From Cuneatibacter caecimuris (lineage in GTDB: Bacteria; Bacillota; Clostridia; Lachnospirales; Lachnospiraceae), in the NCBI RefSeq assembly GCF_004216775.1, contig NZ_SGXF01000001.1, forward strand, positions 670,828 through 734,827: DNA of 64,000 nucleotides. The letters are read 5' to 3'. Within the stretch, counting starts at the first letter, position 1. Every line of letters begins with the position of its first letter. This document shows positions 45,685 through 54,785 of the stretch, piece by piece. The position numbers and the translations under genes are program-made. Under the pieces are notes generated by a model. The model made no database searches and was not told where the DNA came from. It saw only the letters and a list, made by a program, of their open reading frames with translations.

Positions 45685-46476
45685 ATGATTCTGGCTATCG
45701 ATATCGGCAATTCCAGCATCGCCGTCGGCTGCGTGGATACAGAAAACATCTATTTTCTGGAACAGCTTTCCACCAATCTGAGCAAAACAGAGCTGGAGTA
45801 TGCCATCACACTGAAAAATGCCATGGAACTGCATCAAATCAGTCCCGAAGCTGTAACGGGGGGGATTATTTCTTCCGTGGTTCCCCAGCTCTCCGACACT
45901 ATGCGCCGCGCTGTGAAAAGGCTGATCCCAGGAGAGGTCAGGCTGGTGGGGCCGGGGCTGAAAACAGGCCTGAACATCGCCATTGATAACCCGGCCCAGC
46001 TGGGCAGCGATATGGTGGTAAATGCAGTGGCGGCCATCCGGCAGTACCCTCTGCCTATCATCATGATCGATATGGGCACGGCCACTACCATCTCTGCTAT
46101 TGACAAGCAGGGACGGTATGTGGGCAATGTGATCGTCCCCGGCGTCAGGGGAGCGCTGGACCACCTGGCTTACTGCACTTCCCAGCTTCCCAAAATCAGT
46201 CTGGAAACTCCCCGGCATCTGATTGGAAAAAATACCACTGAATGTATGCAAAGCGGCGCTGTCGCCGGCACTGCGGCGCTTCTGGACGGCATGATCCAGC
46301 GGATTGAAGAAGAACTGGGGGAAACTGCCACCGTCATCGCAACCGGAGCACCGGCCCAGGCTGTGATCCCTCTCTGCGAGAGGCCTGTGCTCTATGACGA
46401 CGGGCTGATGCTGAAAGGCCTTCTCTGCATTTACGAAAAAAATATCCGCCAGAACAAGAGGAGGGGAAAGCAATGA
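45685..46476 (+). CDS. type III pantothenate kinase paralogue, divergent
   Basis: 263 residues, ASKHA fold. Phosphate-1 motif ILAIDIGNSSIAVG and IDMGTATTISAID are intact, but the pantothenate-side motif reads LGSDMVVN, with Met in place of the Arg that follows the catalytic Asp in normal CoaX (GxDR), and the late ATGG motif is ATGAPAQ. It may have lost or changed pantothenate binding. AAAGGAGA precedes the ATG. It overlaps the next coaX by four bases. Confidence 0.82.
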   Translation: MILAIDIGNSSIAVGCVDTENIYFLEQLSTNLSKTELEYAITLKNAMELHQISPEAVTGGIISSVVPQLSDTMRRAVKRLIPGEVRLVGPGLKTGLNIAIDNPAQLGSDMVVNAVAAIRQYPLPIIMIDMGTATTISAIDKQGRYVGNVIVPGVRGALDHLAYCTSQLPKISLETPRHLIGKNTTECMQSGAVAGTAALLDGMIQRIEEELGETATVIATGAPAQAVIPLCERPVLYDDGLMLKGLLCIYEKNIRQNKRRGKQ

Positions 46477-47240
46477 TATTAGCAATAGACATCGGCAATT
46501 CCAACATTGTAGCCGGAGGCCTGGAGGGAGGGAAAGTCTGTTTTGTGGAACGCCTCTCCACCAACCGCCATAAAACAGAGCTGGAATATGCCATTGATTT
46601 CAAGAATATTCTGGAACTGCACGGCCTTACCCCCCGTTCGCTGGAAGGCGGGATTCTTACCTCTGTCGTTCCCCAGATTTCCAATACAGTCAAGCGTTCT
46701 GCGGAACTGCTGCTGGGCCGGAAGATCCTGCAGGTCTCACCCTCCATGAATACCGGGATTTCCCTGCTGGTGGACAGCCCCTCCTCTCTGGGCAGCGACA
46801 GGATTGTGGATGCAGTGGGAGCCCTGTCCCAATATCCCGCGCCTCTGATTATTTTTGATATGGGTACTGCTACCACCATTTCCGCGATTGACCGGGATCA
46901 AAATTATCTTGGCGGCATTATCTGTCCCGGCATCCGGGTCTCTCTGGATTCCCTGACGCTGCACACCTCCCAGCTTCCCGGCATCAGCCTGGAAGCTCCC
47001 CCCCGCGCCATCGGTACCAATACGGTGGACAGCATGAAAAGCGGGATCGTTTTTGGCACAGCTTCCATGGTGGACGGTATCGCCCGCCGGCTGAAATCTG
47101 AATTGGGAGAAGATGCTGAAATAATCGCCACCGGAGGGCTGGCCCGTTTTATCCTCCCCTATTGCCGTCAGCAAATCATTTATGACGAGGATTTGCTGCT
47201 GAAAGGGCTCTGGAAGCTCTATCAGCTGAATACCGCATGA
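46473..47240 (+). CDS. coaX: type III pantothenate kinase
   Basis: 255 residues. Motifs: ILAIDIGNSNIVAGG, LGSDRIVDAVGA with the Asp-Arg pair, FDMGTATTISAID and IATGGLARFI. It phosphorylates pantothenate in the first step of CoA synthesis; type III enzymes need a monovalent cation and resist feedback by CoA. It is clearly homologous to the gene just before it and is the better candidate for the working kinase. Confidence 0.93.
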   Translation: MILAIDIGNSNIVAGGLEGGKVCFVERLSTNRHKTELEYAIDFKNILELHGLTPRSLEGGILTSVVPQISNTVKRSAELLLGRKILQVSPSMNTGISLLVDSPSSLGSDRIVDAVGALSQYPAPLIIFDMGTATTISAIDRDQNYLGGIICPGIRVSLDSLTLHTSQLPGISLEAPPRAIGTNTVDSMKSGIVFGTASMVDGIARRLKSELGEDAEIIATGGLARFILPYCRQQIIYDEDLLLKGLWKLYQLNTA

Positions 47241-47243
47241 TTA

Positions 47244-47287
47244 AAAAGCGCGCGCCGGAAACTGATCTGATTCCGGCGCGCGCTTTT
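47244..47287. terminator. bidirectional terminator between coaX and the histidine kinase gene
   Basis: Perfect 17-bp stem (AAAAGCGCGCGCCGGAA and its complement) with a 10-base loop; A and T runs on the two sides let it work for both converging transcripts. Confidence 0.9.
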
Positions 47288-47289
47288 CT

Positions 47290-50200
47290 TCAGCTGTCCG
47301 CAGGTTTTATTAATATTGAGTTCAGTGTTGACCAAAGGACCTGCAGGTCAATGGGTTTTGCTACATGGCCGTTCATACCGGCCTCCAGAGAAGCCTGTAT
47401 GTCCTCCGCAAAAGCATTGGCGGTCATGGCAATCACCGGTATCTCCGCCGCGTCCGGCCTCTGCAGGCCCCGGATCGCCCTGCAGGCCTCATATCCGTTC
47501 ATCACAGGCATCTGGATATCCATGAGCACAGCATCAAATGTTCCGGGCGCTGTCTCACTGAATGCATTCAGCGCTTTTTCCCCATCCATCCTCAAGGTAA
47601 CCTCAGCGCCGTTCATTTCTAAGAGTTCACAGAGGATCTCCGCATTAATCGCATTATCCTCCGCCACCAGAAAATGCCGGCCATCCAGCTTCTTACCCGC
47701 GTATTCTCTTTCAGCTTCCACACGTTGGCCATCTTCTTTTCTGGTTTCGGGAGCCTCTTCACATTCCAGTTCAACACGGAACACCGTCCCGCTCCCCACA
47801 GCGCTCTCCACTGAAATTTCTCCTCCCATCAGATCTACCAGCCCCTTTGTAATGCTCAGGCCCAGGCCGGTGCCTTCCACCCTGGTCGCGCTGCGGCTGC
47901 GCACAAAAGGATCAAAAACCCTGTCCAGCAGCTCTTCCGGCATCCCGATCCCCGTATCGCTGACCGTAAAACAATAACGAACATATCCCTCTTTCCGGGC
48001 AGGGAGTATCTCTTCGGCAGAAAATATCACCCGGCCTCCTTCCGGCGTGAATTTCACTGCATTTCCCAAAATATTGATCAGGATCTGGTTGATGCGTAGC
48101 GCATCTCCATAAAAATGCAGGCGCCGGACTCCTTCTGTGCGGATTATAAATTCCAGGCCTCCGGCTCTGGCCTGGGGCAGCATAATCGCGGAAATCTGCT
48201 CCATCAGCTCCGGCAGATAAATCTCCATCCGGTTCAGCGGAATCCCGGACCGTTCAATTTTGCTCATATCCAGAATATCATTTACCAGGCTCAGCAGATG
48301 CCTGGAGGAAAGCGAGATTTTTTTAAGGCAGTTTTCAACCCTTTCACGGCTGTCCAGATGAGCTGTGGCCAGCGCGGTCATCCCCATAACCGCATTCAGA
48401 GGCGTGCGGATATCGTGGCTCATAGAAGACAAAAACTCACTTTTTGCACGGTTGGCTTCCTCTGCCTGCTTCAGCGCCGCTACCAGAGCCTTTTTCGTCT
48501 CCCTTTCAGCAGAAAGCATATCTGTCACATCCGCGCGCACCATGCAGACGGTCTTATGGCTCCTGTCTCCCCAAAGTACATTAATCTGCTTATACCGCAG
48601 TTTTCCGTCAGAAACACAGGGCAGGACAAAATCATATCCGGAAGGTTTTTCCTCCAACTGTTTCTTCATGGCTTCCAGACTGAATTTTTCTGCTATTTGT
48701 TCCCCTCCTTCTCCGGAATCATAGAAATCTGCCAGCCTGTCCAGGTAATTATTATAATTTTCCACCACAAAAGGGGATAAATTCTCCAGAACCGTCTCTC
48801 TGGTGTACAGCGTCATCCTGTTCTGTTCTGCATCAATCAGAGCCAGCAGTTCAAAAGTATATGCAATTACATTCAGCAGCCCCTGCTGTTCCCGCACAGA
48901 ATCAGTGATATCTGCCCTTGCCAGGCATACCCTCCCGATCCTCAGGTCTATGGGGCAGATGGTCAGGTTCTTGGTGAAAATTTTCCCATTGTCTCCCGCA
49001 ACAGCATAAGAGAAGGAATAGCTCCCCTCTTCTTCCAGCTTTCGGACCATATACTGCTTGTCCAGCATCCTTGCCGTATGTTCCCTGTCCTTGGGAAGAA
49101 TCTGTTCCTTCAGCAAGTGATACACCCGCTGTGAATGTTTTCCCTGCTGCTTTGGAATGCTTCCGCTTTCTTTCTTACAGGAGAGTACTGTGTAACAGTC
49201 TTCGTTCAGATCCAGGTCAACTACTAAATCATAGCTGGCTACGGATAACTGATTCAGGATCAGGCCAGAAATCATCTGCTCTGTCGTGTCGGATACAGTG
49301 AGGATTCCAGTGATGTCCCCGCTGTCAGGCGTTTCTACCAGGTTCACCTTAAACTGTACATACCGTCCCTGCTTCTCCCGGGGCAGCCTGATAAAAAAGT
49401 CTCTGACCAGTTCTGTTTCATTCCTGTTGTATGCAGCCAGCGTAGGCGCATTCAGAAAAGCGTCCAGAAATTCCTGACGCTCTTCTTCTCCCTGTACCAG
49501 CCCGGAAAGGCCTCTGAAAAATTCCTCCCGCTCCGTTCCAAAACTTTGAAGCAGGCCGGAATCCGTATAATCCAGGATTTCCAGAATCTTATTCCGGGTA
49601 ACATTGCAGTGCCCCACAATCAGCGCATTGGGCCCCGGGGTACGGTAATGCTGGATGATCAGATCATTATACTGCCTTCGAAGCAGTTCCCGTTCCTCCA
49701 TCTCCCTGGTCATATCATGATACCCGGCATAAACTTTGTTTTCTCCGCCCTCGCTCTGAATCACAGTCAGCGTATTTTTGACCCAGAGATAGCTTCCGTC
49801 TCCCTTTTTCAGCCGGTATATTATTTCACACTGATTTTCTCCGCTGGCAACAAAACGGTCCATTTCTTCTTTCACATGCTGCATATCGGACGGATGAACC
49901 CCGGCCATCGCGTCTCTGCTGTACAGCTCCCAGGCTTCCTCCATAGTCATACCCGTCATGGCCGCAAATCCGTCTGATAAAAATTCGGGCTGCATGCTGC
50001 CGTCTTTCTCATAGCGGACCACCGCCACTCCGCCGGGAAGATTTTTTATTACAGTCTGAAAATATTGTTCCAGCCGCTCCTTTTCCTTTTGAACGCAAAT
50101 CTCCTCAGTCACGTCCCGGACATACTTGACCCAGGCCGGAGTTCCATTCCAGCTTGTTTCCCGGGATCGTATGCTGTAATACCTTCCCCCGATTTCAAAC

Positions 50201-50823
50201 GGCACAGTCTGTGCTTCCCCTGCCTCCTGAAATGTACAGAATGAACAGGGCTCCGTCTTCCCCAGCAGAAATTCATAGCATTTCTGGCCGCTTCTCTCTT
50301 CCGGTCTGCGGAACAGAGTTTTGGATTCATTCGAATACAACAGATCATAATTTGCTTTCGCAATGACATAAATTCCATCAGCAGTTTCATTGGCAATACT
50401 CTGAAACAGCCTGGTTTCTTCAGATATACCGATAAAAACCGCATCAAATCTCGCCTCGCCGGAATCCAGGTCCGCTCTCTGACCATTGAGATGAACCCAG
50501 ATCAATTCTCCGCTCTTATGAATCACCCGGAAAGAAATATCCAGGATTTCTCCGCTGGCCAGCGCAGCCTTCATTGCTGCCGCAACCCTTTTCCTGTCCG
50601 GCCCATAGATAATCTCCTGAAAAATATCATCTCCCCAGACAGCCTTAATCTCTTCTCTCGTGTGGCCGGAAAGAGCTGATACTCCGTCTGAAAAAAAGAC
50701 AGGAATGAAGCGCCCTCCTTCCATGCGAAAGCTGGCAACTCCGCCGGGAACAGAATTGATCAGACGTTCTTTCTCCCGTTTTTCTTCCTCCGCGGACTGA
50801 GAAAATTCTCTTTCCTGCGCCAT
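47290..50823 (-). CDS. hybrid sensor histidine kinase with several PAS domains and a C-terminal receiver
   Basis: 1177 residues, no clear transmembrane helix, so probably cytoplasmic. At least three PAS-type modules fill the first half (GGVASFRMEGGRFIPVFFSD; LPGGVAVVRYEKDGSMQPEF; a cysteine-bearing CYEFLLGKTEPCSFC). The kinase core has the H box SHDIRTPLNAV, N box NILGNAVKFTP and G box GTGLGLSITKG. The receiver has its phosphate-accepting Asp in AVLMDIQMPVMNG. It is last in a four-gene operon, six bases after the HPt gene, and probably passes phosphate through its receiver to the HPt. Signal unknown. Confidence 0.9.
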   Translation of the reverse strand: MAQEREFSQSAEEEKREKERLINSVPGGVASFRMEGGRFIPVFFSDGVSALSGHTREEIKAVWGDDIFQEIIYGPDRKRVAAAMKAALASGEILDISFRVIHKSGELIWVHLNGQRADLDSGEARFDAVFIGISEETRLFQSIANETADGIYVIAKANYDLLYSNESKTLFRRPEERSGQKCYEFLLGKTEPCSFCTFQEAGEAQTVPFEIGGRYYSIRSRETSWNGTPAWVKYVRDVTEEICVQKEKERLEQYFQTVIKNLPGGVAVVRYEKDGSMQPEFLSDGFAAMTGMTMEEAWELYSRDAMAGVHPSDMQHVKEEMDRFVASGENQCEIIYRLKKGDGSYLWVKNTLTVIQSEGGENKVYAGYHDMTREMEERELLRRQYNDLIIQHYRTPGPNALIVGHCNVTRNKILEILDYTDSGLLQSFGTEREEFFRGLSGLVQGEEERQEFLDAFLNAPTLAAYNRNETELVRDFFIRLPREKQGRYVQFKVNLVETPDSGDITGILTVSDTTEQMISGLILNQLSVASYDLVVDLDLNEDCYTVLSCKKESGSIPKQQGKHSQRVYHLLKEQILPKDREHTARMLDKQYMVRKLEEEGSYSFSYAVAGDNGKIFTKNLTICPIDLRIGRVCLARADITDSVREQQGLLNVIAYTFELLALIDAEQNRMTLYTRETVLENLSPFVVENYNNYLDRLADFYDSGEGGEQIAEKFSLEAMKKQLEEKPSGYDFVLPCVSDGKLRYKQINVLWGDRSHKTVCMVRADVTDMLSAERETKKALVAALKQAEEANRAKSEFLSSMSHDIRTPLNAVMGMTALATAHLDSRERVENCLKKISLSSRHLLSLVNDILDMSKIERSGIPLNRMEIYLPELMEQISAIMLPQARAGGLEFIIRTEGVRRLHFYGDALRINQILINILGNAVKFTPEGGRVIFSAEEILPARKEGYVRYCFTVSDTGIGMPEELLDRVFDPFVRSRSATRVEGTGLGLSITKGLVDLMGGEISVESAVGSGTVFRVELECEEAPETRKEDGQRVEAEREYAGKKLDGRHFLVAEDNAINAEILCELLEMNGAEVTLRMDGEKALNAFSETAPGTFDAVLMDIQMPVMNGYEACRAIRGLQRPDAAEIPVIAMTANAFAEDIQASLEAGMNGHVAKPIDLQVLWSTLNSILIKPADS

Positions 50824-50828
50824 ATTGA

Positions 50829-51185
50829 TTACCTCCTCAGTAGTTCCCTGAACAGCTCCGCTTTCTGGAATTCCAGGCAGACCTCTTCATACAGTTCCAG
50901 ACACGCTCCATCTTCGCCGGCACGAAGAGGCTCCACAAGTCCGCAGACTGCTTCATAAAGAGGCGTCAGTCCTAGGTTGCCCGCCACTCCTTTAAGCGTG
51001 TGCGCCGCTTCAAAAGCGCCTGACAGATCACCTTCATCCAGGGCCGCTCCCAGCCTCCGGAGATTCTCATCCTGGAAAAGCATTTCCAGGCATCTCAGAT
51101 ACAACGCTTCATTTCCCATAAAACGTGCCATTGTTGTTTCATAATCTGCTCCGTATGCCTCAAACTCTTCCCGGAAATTGCCCAT
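50829..51185 (-). CDS. histidine phosphotransfer (HPt) protein
   Basis: 118 residues, all helical. The phospho-accepting His is in AAHTLKGVAGNLGL near residue 62. It shuttles phosphate between receivers. It lies five bases after the upstream kinase gene and just before the second kinase gene, a good fit for a multistep phosphorelay joining both hybrid kinases to the REC-bearing cyclic-di-GMP protein. Confidence 0.92.
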   Translation of the reverse strand: MGNFREEFEAYGADYETTMARFMGNEALYLRCLEMLFQDENLRRLGAALDEGDLSGAFEAAHTLKGVAGNLGLTPLYEAVCGLVEPLRAGEDGACLELYEEVCLEFQKAELFRELLRR

Positions 51186-51190
51186 GGCAT

Positions 51191-54100
51191 TTAATCCTCC
51201 CCTCTGAAAATAAAATCATAAAGCGTCTGATACAGTTTCTCCGGATCAATCGGTTTTGCCAAATGGGCCACCATTCCTGCTGCTTTGCTTTTTTCTATAT
51301 CATCATCAAATGCATTCGCTGTCATAGCGATAATCGGTATGTTTTCCGCATCGGCGTTGCTGAGATGCCGGATGTTGGAAGCCGCAGTCAGGCCATCCAT
51401 CAGCGGCATGCGGATATCCATCAAAATAGCGCTGTACCAGCCAGCCTCAGACTTGCTGAACATCTCCATTGCACGCAAACCGTTTTCTGCCGTATCCACT
51501 GAAAACCCTTTACTCTTCAGCAGCAGCACCGCCACCTCAGTATTGATCGCATTGTCTTCAGCCAGCAGCACACGTTTTCCTGTAAAGTCATAATCCGGTA
51601 TTTCCGCCCGCTGAAGCTGCTCTTCCTTTTCCCCCATGGCTCTGGAGAAGGCTGATACAAGACTGGACTTGAACATAGGTTTGCTCATCAGCAGATTCAC
51701 TCCTGCCAGTTTCGCCTCATGCTCAATGGAAGCCCAATCATAAGCGGTCATGATGATGATGGTAACCTCCGGCCCCACAATCGCCCGGATCCTTCTGGCC
51801 GTTTCTATTCCATCCATTTCCGGCATCTTCCAGTCGATCAGGATCATATCGTAATATTTTTTCTCATTCCAGAGGGTTTTCACCCTTTCCACCGCTTTAT
51901 AGCCGCTGTCCACCCACTCGGCGCTTACGCCCATTTCATGCAGCGTCACCACAGCGCTCTCACATACTGCCACATCATCGTCCACAACCAGTGTTTTCAG
52001 ATGGGAAAAGCTATAATTCTGCTTCTTCTGCCTGTGGCGCTGTTTTTCTTCTTCCGTAATCCCCAGCTTCACATCCACAGTAAACTCTGTGCCGATCCCC
52101 TTAATCGAACGCACTGTGATTTTTCCGTCCATCATATCCACAATATTTTTGCAGATCGCAAGCCCCAGCCCGGTTCCCCCGTAGAGGGCTGTTGTTCCAG
52201 TGGATTCCTGAGAGAAGGGCTCGAAAATATGAGGAAGAAACTCCTCGCTCATGCCAATGCCTGTGTCATTCACAATAAAACGAAGCACTGCGTCATTTTT
52301 CGTCTTATGCCTCTGGTACGCGGAAAAAGTGACCTTTCCGCCTTCTCCCGTAAATTTTATGGCATTGCTCATAATATTGATCAGAACCTGCTGCAGCTTC
52401 ATCGCATCCCCGATATAATAATCGTCCAGCACAGGGTCCACAATGCATTCATATTCCACGCCTTTTGCCGCCGCCTGGGCAAAGCAGATGGAGTTTATCC
52501 CGCTCAGGAATTCCTCCACCGGGATCTTCTCATTTTTCAGCAGCATTTTTCCGCTCTCGATCCTGCTCATATCCAAGATATCGTTAATTAAAGACAACAA
52601 AAAACGGGAAGAAATCCCAATTTTAGAAATACAGTCCTCTACCAGTTCGTCGTCCCCGATCCCCTGGGCAGCAATGGCGCTCATGCCGATGATAGCATTC
52701 ATCGGGGTGCGTATCTCATGGCTCATCCTGGACAGGAAATCTGTTTTCGCCGCATTTGCCTGTTCCGCAGCCACCAGCGCAGCGGCAAGCTCTTCTTTCT
52801 GCCGCTGTTCCTGCCGCACAATATCTGTCAGATCCGTGCGGGCAATACATACCCTTTTCAGTTCTTTACTAATATAAAAAACCTGGAAACGCTTAACTCT
52901 CAGATCTCCCGCCTCATCCCGCATTTCAATTACAAAACTATAGGCATCCTGTTCTGAGAGTTCCTGCTCCATATATTCGTAGCTCAGCTTCGTCAGATAC
53001 TCCTCCCGGTCCTTTTTTTCCAACTGGCTGTCCGCTACTTTTCTTGCCTCTCTGATGAAATTCCCATTCTGAGGAATGCTGATCTTTTTGCTGTTTGGCA
53101 GAGAGATTACCTGGTAAGTGCCCTGAGGAATATCCAGATCCATGATGTTGTCATAATCCAGATCTGCAATTTTATTGAGAAGCTGGGACTGAAGTTTCTG
53201 TTCTGTAATATCCACTGTGTAGAAGAACATAATCACGTCCCCGCTCTCGGGATTCAGGCAGGAGCGCAGCCTGGTGCTTCCCCAGAATACGCTTCCATTG
53301 TTCTTCCTTCTCAGGAATTCAAACTGGTAATCCACTCTGCCGGAAGCATAGTCATCCAGCACTTTTTTTCTCGCAAGGCTCCTGCATATCTCATCCCCTT
53401 TAGCAGGATCCGCCGCCGAACCTGCCAGGCTCAGAACTGTATTCTCATAAGAATCACCTACCTGGGCCACAGCCACATCTGAACTGGAAAGATAGGTTTC
53501 CAGCCTTCCCTGGCTGACATTTATCGTACCCTGTATGCTGCTCCGCTCAGAGGCCAGCTCCGCAAAATAAGCCAGTTCCTGTTCATACAGTTCTTTTATC
53601 CGGATCTGCAGCCGTTTTTCCTCTGTCACATCCACAAATACACAGTAAAAATAGGGTTCTCCATCCTCTACAAATAGCTGGGCTTTCGCAGACGCCCACT
53701 TTACCGTACCGTCTTTACAAATCAGCCTGTGTTCTGCCTGAATGCTGCTGCCCTTTCCTATCTGCACCTTCAGCTGCACCCTCAGCCTCTCCATATCATC
53801 CGGACAGATCACTGCAGCCATACAGTTCCCCAGCGCGGCAAATTCTTCCCTGCCGTAGCCTAAAAACTCAAAAAAACCGTCGTTTGCGTCAATAATAGAG
53901 AGGTCTTTATCATACCGGCATCGAAATACAGCGCCGGGAATATTGTTATAAAGCCGGAGCACCTCCTCCTGGGCCTGCTTCTGGGCCGTAATATCAATAC
54001 ACACCGACGAAATTGCATATCTCCCATCCTCTGCCGTGGTTCTGCGCCCCAGATCATGGACCCAGATATATGAACCGTCCTTCTTTTTCATCCGGTATTC

Positions 54101-54778
54101 CACTACATATTCGCCGCTCTCCGCAAGCTGGCCGGCAACCCGGCGGTCCACTTCGCACCTGTCCTCCGGATGCATACAGTTTGAAATCAATCCGGCAGTA
54201 TCCTTCATAAATTCATCTTCACTGCAATATCCCAGATAGTCCAGCATCTTTTGATTGATAAAATAAAAAGGATAACCTTCCTCTATGTATCCGCCCATCA
54301 TTCCGCCGGGAAAAGATTCATTCAGCAGTTCCTGACGCTGTCTGACAATACTTTCAATCACCAGAGTATGGGGATAATGCTCTTTATCCCTCTGGCTTCC
54401 TCCGGGCTCCGCGGCATGAAAGCTTCTGATTTTCCACTCCAGTCCATTTTCACAGGTCAGGATAAAAAACACGCGCAGAGACCAGGAATATATAGAGTTT
54501 TTCAACTTCATTTCCATAGAAATATGGCAGCATTTATTTGAAAGTGACTGGCTGAAAATCCTCCTGAGACTGCAGATAAAAGGCTCTTTCATTTCCAGTA
54601 TATCCTCTCTGATATACTGCTTCAGATGCTCCTTCCCAAGGGCCAGCTCCTCCTGGCCGGTCCCAACAAAGCTCACATCCTCTTCCAGAAAATCCGCTGC
54701 CTTGTCGGCATCGCACAGTTCAAACCACGCGCGGCAGAATTGCTGTGCGGTTTCCTCCGCTGTAATTCCAAAATTCAT
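51191..54778 (-). CDS. hybrid sensor histidine kinase with NTF2-like and PAS domains and two receivers
   Basis: 1195 residues. N-terminal NTF2/SnoaL-like domain (about 1-135; AQQFCRAWFELCDADKAADF), then three PAS-type domains, an H box SHEIRTPMNAI, N box NIMSNAIKFTG and G box GGTGLGLAICK. Two receivers follow, with Asp in MILIDWKMPEMDG and AILMDIRMPLMDG. No transmembrane helix is obvious. I chose the ATG at 54778, preceded by AGAGG and seven bases after the upstream stop, rather than an upstream in-frame start that lies inside the preceding gene. Confidence 0.9.
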   Translation of the reverse strand: MNFGITAEETAQQFCRAWFELCDADKAADFLEEDVSFVGTGQEELALGKEHLKQYIREDILEMKEPFICSLRRIFSQSLSNKCCHISMEMKLKNSIYSWSLRVFFILTCENGLEWKIRSFHAAEPGGSQRDKEHYPHTLVIESIVRQRQELLNESFPGGMMGGYIEEGYPFYFINQKMLDYLGYCSEDEFMKDTAGLISNCMHPEDRCEVDRRVAGQLAESGEYVVEYRMKKKDGSYIWVHDLGRRTTAEDGRYAISSVCIDITAQKQAQEEVLRLYNNIPGAVFRCRYDKDLSIIDANDGFFEFLGYGREEFAALGNCMAAVICPDDMERLRVQLKVQIGKGSSIQAEHRLICKDGTVKWASAKAQLFVEDGEPYFYCVFVDVTEEKRLQIRIKELYEQELAYFAELASERSSIQGTINVSQGRLETYLSSSDVAVAQVGDSYENTVLSLAGSAADPAKGDEICRSLARKKVLDDYASGRVDYQFEFLRRKNNGSVFWGSTRLRSCLNPESGDVIMFFYTVDITEQKLQSQLLNKIADLDYDNIMDLDIPQGTYQVISLPNSKKISIPQNGNFIREARKVADSQLEKKDREEYLTKLSYEYMEQELSEQDAYSFVIEMRDEAGDLRVKRFQVFYISKELKRVCIARTDLTDIVRQEQRQKEELAAALVAAEQANAAKTDFLSRMSHEIRTPMNAIIGMSAIAAQGIGDDELVEDCISKIGISSRFLLSLINDILDMSRIESGKMLLKNEKIPVEEFLSGINSICFAQAAAKGVEYECIVDPVLDDYYIGDAMKLQQVLINIMSNAIKFTGEGGKVTFSAYQRHKTKNDAVLRFIVNDTGIGMSEEFLPHIFEPFSQESTGTTALYGGTGLGLAICKNIVDMMDGKITVRSIKGIGTEFTVDVKLGITEEEKQRHRQKKQNYSFSHLKTLVVDDDVAVCESAVVTLHEMGVSAEWVDSGYKAVERVKTLWNEKKYYDMILIDWKMPEMDGIETARRIRAIVGPEVTIIIMTAYDWASIEHEAKLAGVNLLMSKPMFKSSLVSAFSRAMGEKEEQLQRAEIPDYDFTGKRVLLAEDNAINTEVAVLLLKSKGFSVDTAENGLRAMEMFSKSEAGWYSAILMDIRMPLMDGLTAASNIRHLSNADAENIPIIAMTANAFDDDIEKSKAAGMVAHLAKPIDPEKLYQTLYDFIFRGED

Positions 54779-54785
54779 AAATCCT

